From positions 1 to 64,000 of the forward strand of contig JAOARW010000108.1 of NCBI GenBank assembly GCA_025210475.1: a DNA stretch of 64,000 nt, read 5' to 3'. Source of the stretch: Carboxylicivirga sp. (GTDB lineage Bacteria; Bacteroidota; Bacteroidia; Bacteroidales; Marinilabiliaceae). The notes below the pieces were generated by a model. The model ran no database searches, had not been told where the DNA came from, and was given only the letters and a program-made list of their open reading frames with translations. Positions 35,585 through 44,517 of the stretch are shown here, piece by piece; within the stretch, counting starts at the first letter, position 1, and each line of letters starts with the position of its first letter. The position numbers and the translations under genes are program-made.

Positions 35585-37444
35585 ATGAAAAAGATATTTT
35601 TAATTTTCGCGATACTCTCAGTTTTCCTTAATTACGGATGTGATAAGGATACTTTAGCCGATATCAATACCGATCCATCGGTAATCAGTGAACCCGATTT
35701 ACGTTTCTCAATGGCTACAGCCATTGAGAATGTGTACAGTAATGAATATTTATGGTGGTTTTATAACAATTATCAGTACATCTACCCTTGGTCGCAGGTA
35801 ACGGTAGCAGGAGGAAGCAATGGCTTTACCTTTAACGAGATGGGTGTTTCCGGTGGAAATCAGTATTTATACGGTGATTTGATGCGTCAAACACGAGATA
35901 TTCAATTTCGTATTGATGGTTTACCGAAAGATGAACAGGCTAATTACTCGGCCTTTAAACATGTGACTTATCCGTTACAAATTTTGCCAGCTATCTGGAA
36001 TACCGATTTAACAGGATCATTAGCATACACAGAAGCTGCGTTAGCACCTTTTACAACGCCTTCATTAGTAACTCCTGTATATGACAGCCAGGAAACATTG
36101 TTTAATACTTGGTTAGAGGAATTGGATAATGCAATTGATGCTTTACATGGCACTCCGGGTACCTCATTTGATGTAGGTGATCAGGATTTAATCTATGGTG
36201 GCGACTATGAAAAATGGGCTAAACTATGTAATACTCTAAAACTTAGAATTGCAGCCCGTTTGGTTAATAAAGATTTGCCAAGAGCCATTAAGATTGCTGA
36301 AGAAGTAGCTAAATCGGAAGCCAAATACATGGATGATTTGACCGATGACTTCATTTATCGTCGCGATGATAAGTGGTACGGATCAGGCAATGGATTATCA
36401 GGAGGATATGGTACCAAAAACTTACTTGATTTTATGGTTTCCAACCGTGATCCACGAGCTCGTTTCTTCTTTATTAAAAACAATTTCAACGCCGAAGTTG
36501 TACAAGGGTTTATCGATTCAAAAGTTGATTTACCTCCATATGTAGAGAAATATGTAGTGAAAGATACGGATGGTAACTTTAAGGAATGGGCAGCTCCCGG
36601 CGAACCTTGGGTAAGGTATTTTGGTGTTCCGGCTTCACCGGATTTAGCACAGGATCCGGATTATAAGATTTACTTTGAGCAAAGTAATCTGTATAAGATT
36701 ACGATGAACAAAGTTGAGAAAGATTATAGAGCTACCTCAACAATTAATTACAAAACCAATCAAACCACCAAAAAATACACTTATCCAACCATTCCTAGTG
36801 GACGTGTTATTGAAATGAAAGGATCAGAGGCTCCATTACATGTTATTTTGGCAACCAGTGCTGAGGTAAATCTATATTTTGCAGAGTTTGCACTACTGGG
36901 TGCCGATTTACCTAAAACAGCACAGGAGTATCTTAACAAAGGAGTAGAGCTTTCGGTTCGACGTGCCAATGCGGTTGCTAAAACCAATGAGTTCTATTAT
37001 TACGAGGATGATCCTGTTTATGAAGATGCTATTGTCGCTGAAAGTGCCGGAACAAAACTTCGTGCTGGTGAAATAGAATCTTTGTTAGAGCAGGATATTT
37101 GTAAACTTACATCCGATGCATTGGAGAAAGTTTACTTACAGCAGTATATCAATTTTATCAATACACCTGGTGGTGTGTGGACAACGGTTAGACGATCAGG
37201 TTATCCTAAAAAGGGTAGTGCTTATTTAGCATGGGAAGAAACCCTTTCGGGAGGTAAAGAAATGGTAATGCCAAGACGCTTTGTTATTGGTCAACCAACA
37301 GAAGATAACCTGAACTATGCCAACCAGAAAGCGGCAATTGATGAACAAGGTTTTACGCCTTCAACAAATGATGCTGCTACTCTTAATAGCGAACGATTGT
37401 GGTGGGACAAAGAAAGCCCTAACTACGGGAATGGAACTAAATAA
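35585..37444 (+). CDS. SusD-like_2 nutrient-binding lipoprotein (locus 2)
   Basis: The 619-residue lipoprotein has signal peptide and lipobox NYGC (C19). SusD-like_2 blocks are visible: DLTGSLAYTEAALAPFT near 143, YGGDYEKWAKLCNTLKLRIA near 200, AEVNLYFAEFALLGADLP near 425 and LQQYINFINTPGGVWTTVRR near 520. It is about 100 residues longer than the SusD of locus 1. It is the last gene of the operon and is followed by a terminator 57 bases on. Confidence 0.92.
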   Translation: MKKIFLIFAILSVFLNYGCDKDTLADINTDPSVISEPDLRFSMATAIENVYSNEYLWWFYNNYQYIYPWSQVTVAGGSNGFTFNEMGVSGGNQYLYGDLMRQTRDIQFRIDGLPKDEQANYSAFKHVTYPLQILPAIWNTDLTGSLAYTEAALAPFTTPSLVTPVYDSQETLFNTWLEELDNAIDALHGTPGTSFDVGDQDLIYGGDYEKWAKLCNTLKLRIAARLVNKDLPRAIKIAEEVAKSEAKYMDDLTDDFIYRRDDKWYGSGNGLSGGYGTKNLLDFMVSNRDPRARFFFIKNNFNAEVVQGFIDSKVDLPPYVEKYVVKDTDGNFKEWAAPGEPWVRYFGVPASPDLAQDPDYKIYFEQSNLYKITMNKVEKDYRATSTINYKTNQTTKKYTYPTIPSGRVIEMKGSEAPLHVILATSAEVNLYFAEFALLGADLPKTAQEYLNKGVELSVRRANAVAKTNEFYYYEDDPVYEDAIVAESAGTKLRAGEIESLLEQDICKLTSDALEKVYLQQYINFINTPGGVWTTVRRSGYPKKGSAYLAWEETLSGGKEMVMPRRFVIGQPTEDNLNYANQKAAIDEQGFTPSTNDAATLNSERLWWDKESPNYGNGTK

Positions 37445-37501
37445 TACGGATTATACAATTGGTTTAAGATGAGTTAATGCTCATTTAAGATTACTGGAAA
37501 G

Positions 37502-37535
37502 GACTGCCCATTTTAAGGCAGTCTTTTCTTTTTTA
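37502..37535 (+). terminator. Terminator of the second Sus locus
   Basis: GACTGCC (37502-37508) pairs with GGCAGTC (37517-37523) around an 8-base loop. It is followed by the T-rich tract TTTTCTTTTTT. Confidence 0.88.
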
Positions 37536-37582
37536 AAGACTGTATGAGGCTTTATAATTTAAACTACAATAAACCCTTATAG

Positions 37583-37620
37583 GCAATAAAAAACGCCGGC
37601 AGAAGAATACTGCCGACGCC
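37583..37620 (-). terminator. Terminator of the minus-strand 230-residue hypothetical gene
   Basis: CGCCGGCAG (37594-37602) pairs with CTGCCGACG (37610-37618), with one mismatch. Read on the minus strand the stem is followed by a T-run (A-run on the plus strand at 37588-37593). It lies 29 bases beyond the stop of the gene at 37647. Confidence 0.75.
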
Positions 37621-37646
37621 AAATCTATGAAAAAAAGGGAGCGTAA

Positions 37647-38339
37647 TTACGAAATCAAATCATCCACACTGTTCGAAGCCGACTTAGGCGTAGGAAAGCG
37701 GTAACGGTTTAATCGCGCTTCGTCGTCGGCATATATTATTTGAGCCATGTCGCTAATTGGATTTAAGAGATCGAATAAATCATTCAGCTTCTCAACCCGT
37801 TCCTGGGTTATCAATCCACGTTGCTTCTTAAATACTTCCTGTTCGGTTTTACTGTTTTGCAATTGAGAAACCAGGTCGGGTAAGCTATCGACCAGGGCCT
37901 CGCTGCAGCCTGCTTCAACCAGCTTAGCCTTGTGTTGCATGGTTACACTGGTAAAATCCCTCATAAAAACCAACATGCGGGCATGGTTTTTACGTACTTT
38001 TTCAATGTCGTTAAAGCCAAACTGGTTATGAATGGCCGTATTACCCGGGAAACACTTCATTACAAAATACTTGATGGTTCGGAAAGCCGTATTGCAGCCG
38101 GCCATATCATCGTTAACAGCTTGTGTTCGTTCGGCCATTTCATCAATCACCACCATATCGGTTTTAACAGTTTGAATGCTTTCAATGGCCGCTTTTATGC
38201 TGTCAGCATAGTTATCGGGCAGGGTGGAGTCAAAAGCCTGGAAATCCAGTAGGTCCTGTGGCAATGTTTCGCATACCGTGGCACCAAATTGTTGCAGCCG
38301 GGCATCTGTTAATTTAAAGTTTCTTTCTAGTTTACTCAT
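37647..38339 (-). CDS. Hypothetical all-helical cytoplasmic protein
   Basis: The 230-residue protein has no signal peptide or membrane helix and is predicted to be mostly helical (ADSIKAAIESIQTVKTDMVV, EKVRKNHARMLVFMRDF). No domain is recognised. Three cysteines are scattered (DMAGCN, VMKCFPG, VEAGCS). It stands alone with its own terminator. An unusual 21-bp-period repeat array lies about 130-390 bases upstream of its start, on the promoter side, and could bear on its control. Sure that it is a gene; role unknown. Confidence 0.75.
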   Translation of the reverse strand: MSKLERNFKLTDARLQQFGATVCETLPQDLLDFQAFDSTLPDNYADSIKAAIESIQTVKTDMVVIDEMAERTQAVNDDMAGCNTAFRTIKYFVMKCFPGNTAIHNQFGFNDIEKVRKNHARMLVFMRDFTSVTMQHKAKLVEAGCSEALVDSLPDLVSQLQNSKTEQEVFKKQRGLITQERVEKLNDLFDLLNPISDMAQIIYADDEARLNRYRFPTPKSASNSVDDLIS

Positions 38340-38470
38340 AGTTATGACGATTTTAGTTAGTAGTTCATTTCATTTTTGATCTTCCGCAAAGGCAGGCAGC
38401 AATCCAAATACGGATACTTATTATTTTAGATGAATGAAGCTTTCTGCAGGCAGACAAGGATTTCCAAACC

Positions 38471-38732
38471 CGGAAAGCCTTAAGATCACCTCGGAAAGCT
38501 TTAAGGATAGTTCGGAAACCCTTAATGCGAAACAGAAATCCTTATCCTTAATCGGGAAATCTTTAAGAACGATTCGGAAAGACTTAAGCGGCTAGATAAA
38601 TTGTTATTACGGTGTTGGAAAGCCTCGTCCTTTTTTCGGAAGCCCTTTGTATTAACCGGAAATGCTTAATAACGAAAATAAATCTCTAAGAAGGCTTTGA
38701 AAACATCGTTAAGAGCAGGAAAAGCTCATAAA
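38471..38732. repeat. Degenerate tandem array, 20-22 bp period
   Basis: Copies of a CGGAAAGCCTTAAG-like core start at about 38471, 38492, 38513, 38533, 38553, 38575, 38616, 38637, 38657, 38677, 38698 and 38717. The steps are 19-22 bases, with one phase near 38596 not recognisable. The first, second and sixth copies are the closest to consensus. The period equals two turns of the DNA helix. The rest of the 38340-39044 gap is A/T-rich without a gene. Confidence 0.75.
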
Positions 38733-39044
38733 GAATAAGAATTAAATAAGCATTGAGGTTGCCTTATTGGGAATAATCAGAATATCAAAGAACGTGCGGC
38801 GATAAAGCATAATTAGCTACTCACTGTTATTCCGATTCTTTTATCTCAATTCCCTAATGGTAAGCATATGTTTGACTTACCTAAAAGCAATTTACATCAT
38901 ATTTAATAAAATGCAAAATGATATGTAAATAAAATTTAAAATAATAGTTAATGTAAGTGTTTTTAGTTAGTTTAGTCGTGATATCTAATAATTTCGATTA
39001 TTATCCGTTTGTTAGTGATCATTGAAAACCAACCAATACCAATA

Positions 39045-39362
39045 ATGACACCACTTGAACAAAATATCCAGACTTTTGGACTCATGATAGAATTGACTAA
39101 TTATCAGACTGAAAACTTTAAAATCATACAAGGACATTTGATAGTTTTTAATAAGGAACTGAAGAAACGTAAATTCAGTCAAGACTGAGGCAATTGGTAA
39201 AATTGTGGAATAATCTTTAAAGTAGGTGAAGCATACTTTTACCTAATAGCAATTCCGATACTTAAAGATTGGGTTCCTGATCATTTCAAAAATAAAGAAA
39301 TTCCGAAAGGTGAATATGAATTATTTACCTATAAAGGAAAAATGGAGAGCATAAAAAGATAG
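39045..39362 (+). pseudogene. Decayed frame, possibly GyrI-like/effector-binding, with two in-frame stops
   Basis: An ATG at 39045 opens 47 codons, then TGA (39186) and TAA (39198) occur in the same frame. After these the frame stays open to TAG at 39360-39362. The second half reads like the end of a GyrI-like small-molecule-binding domain (YFYLIAIPILKDWVPDHF, then IPKGEYELFTYKGK). The shared frame across both stops suggests one ancestral gene of about 105 codons broken by point mutations. The family call is tentative. Confidence 0.45.
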
Positions 39363-39468
39363 GATTTTTGAATTTTGAAAAATATGGTTATCGGTTTAAT
39401 TTCGATATACTTATTTTGTATGATATACATATAATTGCATATGTGTACGAAAAAACAAAAATGATAAA

Positions 39469-39753
39469 ATGAACAATTACAAGAAAGAAATTTTAGAAAA
39501 TATCTGCTACACCGAACTTGTTTATGATAGGATTAATAAGAAACTGAACAAAGAGCTTTCAAAAGACCAAATTGAAGAAATGATTCTTGAAGTTATAAAA
39601 GAAACAGATGAGTCAGAATTTTATAAAAACGGTAAAAACATTTATATAACTAACAGCGAAAGAAATGTTAGATTGACAATTAACTCATATACTTATAGGA
39701 TAATTACGGCAGACAGAATAAATGAAAAACAACGAACAGTTGGCAATAGCTAA
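39469..39753 (+). CDS. DUF3781-like small protein
   Basis: The 94-residue protein reads like the DUF3781 family: NICYTELVYDRINKKLNKEL, IEEMILEVIKETDESEFYKN and NIYITNSERNVRLTINSYTY cover most of its length. Function is unknown for the family. The start at ATG 39469 is the only one that keeps the conserved N-terminus. It sits between two stretches of decayed sequence, which suggests recent gene turnover here. Confidence 0.75.
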   Translation: MNNYKKEILENICYTELVYDRINKKLNKELSKDQIEEMILEVIKETDESEFYKNGKNIYITNSERNVRLTINSYTYRIITADRINEKQRTVGNS

Positions 39754-40344
39754 TAAATCATGGTTGGACTCGGCTCGTTTTGGTCGGTAGTTTCTCGCTA
39801 AATAGTTCGTTCTGCAGGACTGACAATTATCACCGAAAATCCGCCACGTTTCGTAACTGAATCTAATATGAACAATTAAAGGAATGGAACTACCAATCTA
39901 TAACTTTAGAACAGCTATTAAAAAAGCAATTTCTGCAAATGTTTTTATAGGAGTTGCTGTAATGTTTTCAGTTGTTTACGTTGAAGATTGTGAATAGCTG
40001 TAGCTTTTCAATACAGCCACCAAACATTAGCCATAATAATTCAATATCGAATACGGAATAGAATATAATTATAGAAGAGTTGAATAAATTTTATCTCATG
40101 AACAACAAAATTCTAAGATTTATAATTAATAAAAGATGATCCAAAAATTGAAATGATCTTTTTTCAATGAAAGTAATAGAATGACAGTTGTCTTTGAGAA
40201 TGAAAAATATAAACTCGTCAATCAATAAGTAGCCTCTGGAATCTGGTACAAAAAGACTAATATGAATTGAGAGGAAAAGGAAGAATATTGAAATAAAAAA
40301 AGTTGAGATACTAATATTTTTTTATTAAGAAAAAAGCCTATTGA
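39754..40344. other. A/T-rich gene debris
   Basis: About 590 bases with no intact gene of useful size. A 37-codon frame from ATG 39884 to TAG 39997 would encode a small hydrophobic peptide (FIGVAVMFSVVYVEDCE at its end). Around 40138-40228 short coding-looking pieces in shifted frames (such as RMTVVFENEKYKLVNQ) suggest a frameshifted, lost gene. Confidence 0.4.
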
Positions 40345-40533
40345 GAATGGTTATCAGAACTAACAGAAAAACCATTTCAGATATTGTTTAGTATCATAAA
40401 CAAAGTTGCAGAATGCAAGGCGATTGTTAAAAAAGTTTGAAAGCTAAACATAGATATTGGAAGTGTAATAGAAGTTTACATGTACAAATTAACTAATTCT
40501 ACTGAAGATACATTAGTTATAGCGAAAATTTAA
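40345..40533 (+). pseudogene. Decayed frame of unknown family with one internal stop
   Basis: From 40345 the plus-strand frame is open for 31 codons (EWLSELTEKPFQILFSIINK), meets TGA at 40438-40440, and continues to TAA at 40531-40533 (KLNIDIGSVIEVYMYKLT). No start codon is seen. The end has a faint likeness to DUF4279-type immunity-like proteins, but this is weak. The 338 bases from here to the HAD gene otherwise hold only short frames. Confidence 0.4.
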
Positions 40534-40871
40534 CCTATAATAAAATAGATCGACAGAAAAATTAGACTTTTATAAATATTGATGGATGAAAAAGAATATT
40601 GGCATCTTATAACTATGTATATAGCGACTATGCTAAGCATTGATTATAGAATGATAGTTTCTTATTTGGATAACGCTGTAGTTTTTGCCGGCCAAATAAG
40701 TAGTGTTTTAGTATTACTATTACTGTAGTTTTAGAATAGTGCGAACTTTAACGTTTGCGCTTCGGAATGTTTTATTTGTCATATAATGGAAGCTTGTGCA
40801 ATATTACATACTTAGCAGTATTCAGAAATTTAAAGAATTTAATTAAAAAACATATTATTTAACAGTATCTA

Positions 40872-41519
40872 ATGAAAAGCATAAAAGCAATAGTATTTGA
40901 TTTAGATGGAACAGTTGGAGACACAGTCCCTTTATGTATAAAAGCATTTAGAAAATCAATTGAGCCATTAATAAATCAAAGAATAACAGATGATCAGATA
41001 AAGGCAACATTTGGCCCTTCAGAAGAGGGAACTATTTTGGCATTAGCTCCTAATCACTATGAAAGGGGTATTACAGATTATTTAAACTATTATGATTCAT
41101 TTCACGATATTTGTCCTGTACCATTTGAAGGCATAGAAGAATTGCTTGATACTCTTAAAGAAAAAAATATAAGAATTGCAATGGTTACAGGAAAAGGCAA
41201 ATATAGTACAGAAATATCGCTGAAAAAGTTTGGTTTAGAAAAATATTTCGAAATTGTTGAAACTGGTATCGCTGGTGGAGCAAGAAAACCTGAATGTCTT
41301 CAAAATGTAATTAATAGATATCCAGATTTGTCAAAAAATCAAATTATCTATATTGGTGATGCTCCAAGTGATATTATAGCTTGTCGAGTAGTCGGAATAC
41401 CAATTGTGGCAGCTGCATGGGCACCAGATGTAGAAAAAGAAGAATTAGCATCTCATAATCCAGATAAAATATTTGACACGGTATCTGATTTGAAGGAATG
41501 GATTTTATCAAATATTTAA
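40872..41519 (+). CDS. HAD-family phosphatase (phosphoglycolate-phosphatase-like)
   Basis: The 215-residue cytoplasmic protein has all HAD motifs: VFDLDGTVGDT (nucleophile D10 and acid/base D12), IAMVTGKG near 112, the lysine in GARKPE near 140, and IGDAPSDIIAC near 165. The helical cap lies between motifs I and II. Gph-like HAD enzymes act on small phosphate esters; the substrate here cannot be named. It is isolated in the A/T-rich accessory stretch, 136 bases before a glycosyltransferase gene. Confidence 0.85.
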   Translation: MKSIKAIVFDLDGTVGDTVPLCIKAFRKSIEPLINQRITDDQIKATFGPSEEGTILALAPNHYERGITDYLNYYDSFHDICPVPFEGIEELLDTLKEKNIRIAMVTGKGKYSTEISLKKFGLEKYFEIVETGIAGGARKPECLQNVINRYPDLSKNQIIYIGDAPSDIIACRVVGIPIVAAAWAPDVEKEELASHNPDKIFDTVSDLKEWILSNI

Positions 41520-41655
41520 ATAAGACGGAACATATATACTAGACACAACAATGCTTCATACTCGCGTATATTGACAATAATTATAAATAACCAAGTCAAA
41601 TCGAAACTAATTAAAGAGTAAGACTTTTGTTTAAGTGAAAAATGATAATATTAAG

Positions 41656-43263
41656 ATGAATAAAATTTTTCAAAGAAAAGAATACGTAGTGATTTGCATT
41701 TTTGTTTTAGTTAAACTGGTTATCCATGTTATAACAAATATGAATGCGGGTTTGGATGGTGATGAAATTTTACATATTGAATCAGGGAATCATCCAGCGT
41801 GGGGATATATGTCTATTCAGCCTTTGATTGGTTTTTTTGGGTGGATACAAAATTTATTTGACACTGAATCTGTTTTTATTCATCATTTGTTTGCTCATAT
41901 TGGGTCAATATTGATTGTGATTTTAAGTGGTCTTACTGTAATACAACTAGGAGGAAGCTGGAAAGCTACATTATTAACCCTGACCAGTATTTTGGTTGCA
42001 CCTGGTTTTACCCTGACACATCATTTATTCACACCACTAGTTTTTGAACAATTTTTTTGGCTTTTAAGTTTTTATATTCTAATTCTTTATTGTAAACAAA
42101 ATCAACCAAAGCATCTAATATACCTTGCGGTTTTTTTCGCACTTGGGTTTATGGCTAAAATTTCAATTCTTATTTTTATCGCAGGTGTTGGTATTTCAAT
42201 ATTATTTTACAAAAGAGAATTATTTATTCAAAAAATATCTTGGATTGCTCTCGTTGTTTTTTTATTAATTATTTTACCAAATTTTATATGGCAATACCAA
42301 CACAATTTTCCATTTGTTCGACATATGATAGCTTTGCATAGTAAAGTGCTAGTTAATATTAATGTTGTTGACAATTGGAATTTACTTTTTTTAACAACAA
42401 ACCCATTTACTGTATTTGTGTGGGGTACAGCAATACTATTTGCACCTTTTGTTAAATACACTAAAAATATTAGGATGGCAGTTGTAGCAATACTTTTTTC
42501 GTTTATTATCCTAGTAGTATTTAAAGGGCAATTCTACTATTATTTTCCGACTTTGCTAATCGCATTTTGCGTAGGTAGCGTAATCATTGAATCCTTTCTA
42601 AAATCAAAAATAATATTGTTATGGATTTATATTCCAATATTGACTGCATCTGGTGTATTTTTAACCCCAAAGGTTTTACCAATACTAACTTTAGAAAAAT
42701 ATATTGAGTATCTGAGTCTTGATAATGAAGAAAATATCAAGAACAAACAACTATTTTTCACCCAACAATCTATTACTGATAATAAAACTGTGAACAAAGG
42801 AGATAGAATTCCAATTAATTTCGAAGGATATTACACATACAATGATTGGGAAAATCTAACTCAAACGATAAATGATATTTATCAATGTTTGCCCAATGAA
42901 AGTAAAAAGAATTGCTATATATGGACACGATGCTACACACAAGCAAGTGCAATAAATGTATACGGGAGAAAATATAATTTACCTCAAGCATTTAGCCAGC
43001 ATGGGAATTGTTACGAATGGATTCCGACATTTGATACCAATGCAACGATAATTGTAATAGCAAATGCAGAATCTCCTGCAGACTCGATTAAAATTGGTTC
43101 ATTTTTTGCTTCTTCATTTAAAAAACTCACTTGGAAAAATGCTGTTTTTTGTCCCTATTCCCGAACAAGTTCTAATGCGTTCTATATGTTTTATTTGGGG
43201 GAAGAATTAAAATATAATTCTGATACTATAAAATCTAGATATAAGGACTATATATTTGAATAA
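41656..43263 (+). CDS. GT-C fold membrane glycosyltransferase (GT39-like)
   Basis: I prefer ATG 41656; an in-frame GTG at 41635 adds 7 residues. The 535-residue protein has an acidic motif in the first periplasmic loop (NAGLDGDEILHIESG, D34, D36, E37) and about 10 membrane helices. LAPGFTLTHHLFTP-like and LGFMAKISILIFIAGVGISI segments are visible, with a soluble C-terminal region (about 375-535). It resembles PMT_2 glycosyltransferases using polyprenyl-phosphate sugars. It is not a recent copy of the 28-kb enzyme. No glycan cluster surrounds it. Confidence 0.78.
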   Translation: MNKIFQRKEYVVICIFVLVKLVIHVITNMNAGLDGDEILHIESGNHPAWGYMSIQPLIGFFGWIQNLFDTESVFIHHLFAHIGSILIVILSGLTVIQLGGSWKATLLTLTSILVAPGFTLTHHLFTPLVFEQFFWLLSFYILILYCKQNQPKHLIYLAVFFALGFMAKISILIFIAGVGISILFYKRELFIQKISWIALVVFLLIILPNFIWQYQHNFPFVRHMIALHSKVLVNINVVDNWNLLFLTTNPFTVFVWGTAILFAPFVKYTKNIRMAVVAILFSFIILVVFKGQFYYYFPTLLIAFCVGSVIIESFLKSKIILLWIYIPILTASGVFLTPKVLPILTLEKYIEYLSLDNEENIKNKQLFFTQQSITDNKTVNKGDRIPINFEGYYTYNDWENLTQTINDIYQCLPNESKKNCYIWTRCYTQASAINVYGRKYNLPQAFSQHGNCYEWIPTFDTNATIIVIANAESPADSIKIGSFFASSFKKLTWKNAVFCPYSRTSSNAFYMFYLGEELKYNSDTIKSRYKDYIFE

Positions 43264-43683
43264 TTATGGATATAGAAACGCTAGTAACTTGCATTTGTGA
43301 TTGTTACACAAATCCTTTCTCACACCTATACATTTATAGTAGGAACCATTCTTGTTATTTTTATTCGTCATATAATGACGTTAAGTATGATATTCAATAA
43401 TATAATTGAACGATTTAGTAAAATGAATTTTTTCTTACAGACAGAAATAGCTAGTATGAGAATAATTCATTACTGTCTAAGTGATAGAAATTAATTTATT
43501 AGCCAGATGGTGAGATTTAATTTTAAGTTGTTATATATGAGGAATTAATGAGTGCTATATGTGGCTTTATCTATAATCTCAATAAATAGGAAAACTGAGC
43601 TCATCAAGTTCTTTAATTGGGCAGTTAATCTTTAGAATATTGATAATAGAAAAATATCAAGCGGTGCAAAATTTGGATTATAA

Positions 43684-43712
43684 TGGACACCCGTTCTGTT
43701 TAAAGTGGACAC
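43684..43712. mobile_element. Possible IS-end remnant (IS21-like)
   Basis: TGGACAC occurs at 43684-43690 and again at 43706-43712, the second inside TTTAAAGTGGACACTTTTT. Direct repeats of this form occur at the ends of some IS21-family elements. No transposase gene remains nearby. The surrounding 43264-43793 stretch has no convincing gene. Confidence 0.3.
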
Positions 43713-43793
43713 TTTTTAAACCGAGTAACAATTGTTTCATATCTTATTGAATCGGCAAGAATAAAAGAAAACCAAAAAATCAACTAATACAAA

Positions 43794-44438
43794 ATGGCAA
43801 TATTTACAATAGCTTTTATAGCAACAATTACTTTAACAACGATATATGGATTTTATCATCCTGACTTTTATGAAAAATCCTGCTTTAACGTTGGGGCTAT
43901 CAAGCACCAGAAGCAATATTACAGGATAATTACCTCGGCTTTTGTCCATGTAGATTATGCCCACCTGGCTTTTAACATGTTTTCACTGTTTTCCTTTGCT
44001 GAGTATGTTGAAATAGAATACTCCTCAAAAGTTATTTTTCTGTCATTCTTATTTAGTGTAATAGGAGGAGGGGTTTTTAGTCTTATCAATAACTGGAAAA
44101 ACGATAATTATTCAGCGGTTGGGGCCTCAGGAGGTGTTTGCGGAATCATTTATTCATCCATATTTCTTATGGAAAGTGGAAGTGTAAATTTAATGTTTAT
44201 ACCGATTCCCATTCCCGATGTTGTATATGCGGTGGCATTTATTTTTGTTTCATACTACTTAATGAAAAAAGGTACCGACAACATTGGGCACGATGCGCAT
44301 ATCGGTGGTGCTTTTACAGGAGTGATCTATGCCATTTATGTTATTCCCTGGGTTTTTGAGCAAGAGTATCTTCTTATTATGGCCATGTTTATACCTTTTG
44401 TTATTCTGTATTTATATGATCGGTATTCTGTACGATAA
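43794..44438 (+). CDS. Rhomboid-family intramembrane serine protease
   Basis: The 214-residue protein has six or seven membrane helices and the rhomboid catalytic pair: S112 in GASGG and H169 in HDAHIGG. The loop/helix motif AHLAFNMFSL (H57, N61) is also present. Rhomboids cut membrane proteins within their helices. It stands alone, with only a SUKH-like gene downstream, so its substrate is unknown. The family call is firm because all active-site residues are present. Confidence 0.9.
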   Translation: MAIFTIAFIATITLTTIYGFYHPDFYEKSCFNVGAIKHQKQYYRIITSAFVHVDYAHLAFNMFSLFSFAEYVEIEYSSKVIFLSFLFSVIGGGVFSLINNWKNDNYSAVGASGGVCGIIYSSIFLMESGSVNLMFIPIPIPDVVYAVAFIFVSYYLMKKGTDNIGHDAHIGGAFTGVIYAIYVIPWVFEQEYLLIMAMFIPFVILYLYDRYSVR

Positions 44439-44517
44439 AAAATAATGATAAAGAAGAAGAATAATGCCAGCCGATAATCATGGCTTATTACATTCTAAAA
44501 AAACATGAACCAATAAT

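Noticed and set aside
38471..38600. Short coding frame on the minus strand through the 21-bp array with leucine heptads
   Set aside because: The frame is only about 40 codons, is bounded by a stop inside the array, and the rest of the array is broken by stops in every frame.
43297..43494. 65-codon plus-strand frame starting at GTG
   Set aside because: It has no recognisable content or good start, lies in A/T-rich spacer, and its hydrophobic patch is what A/T-rich sequence gives by chance.
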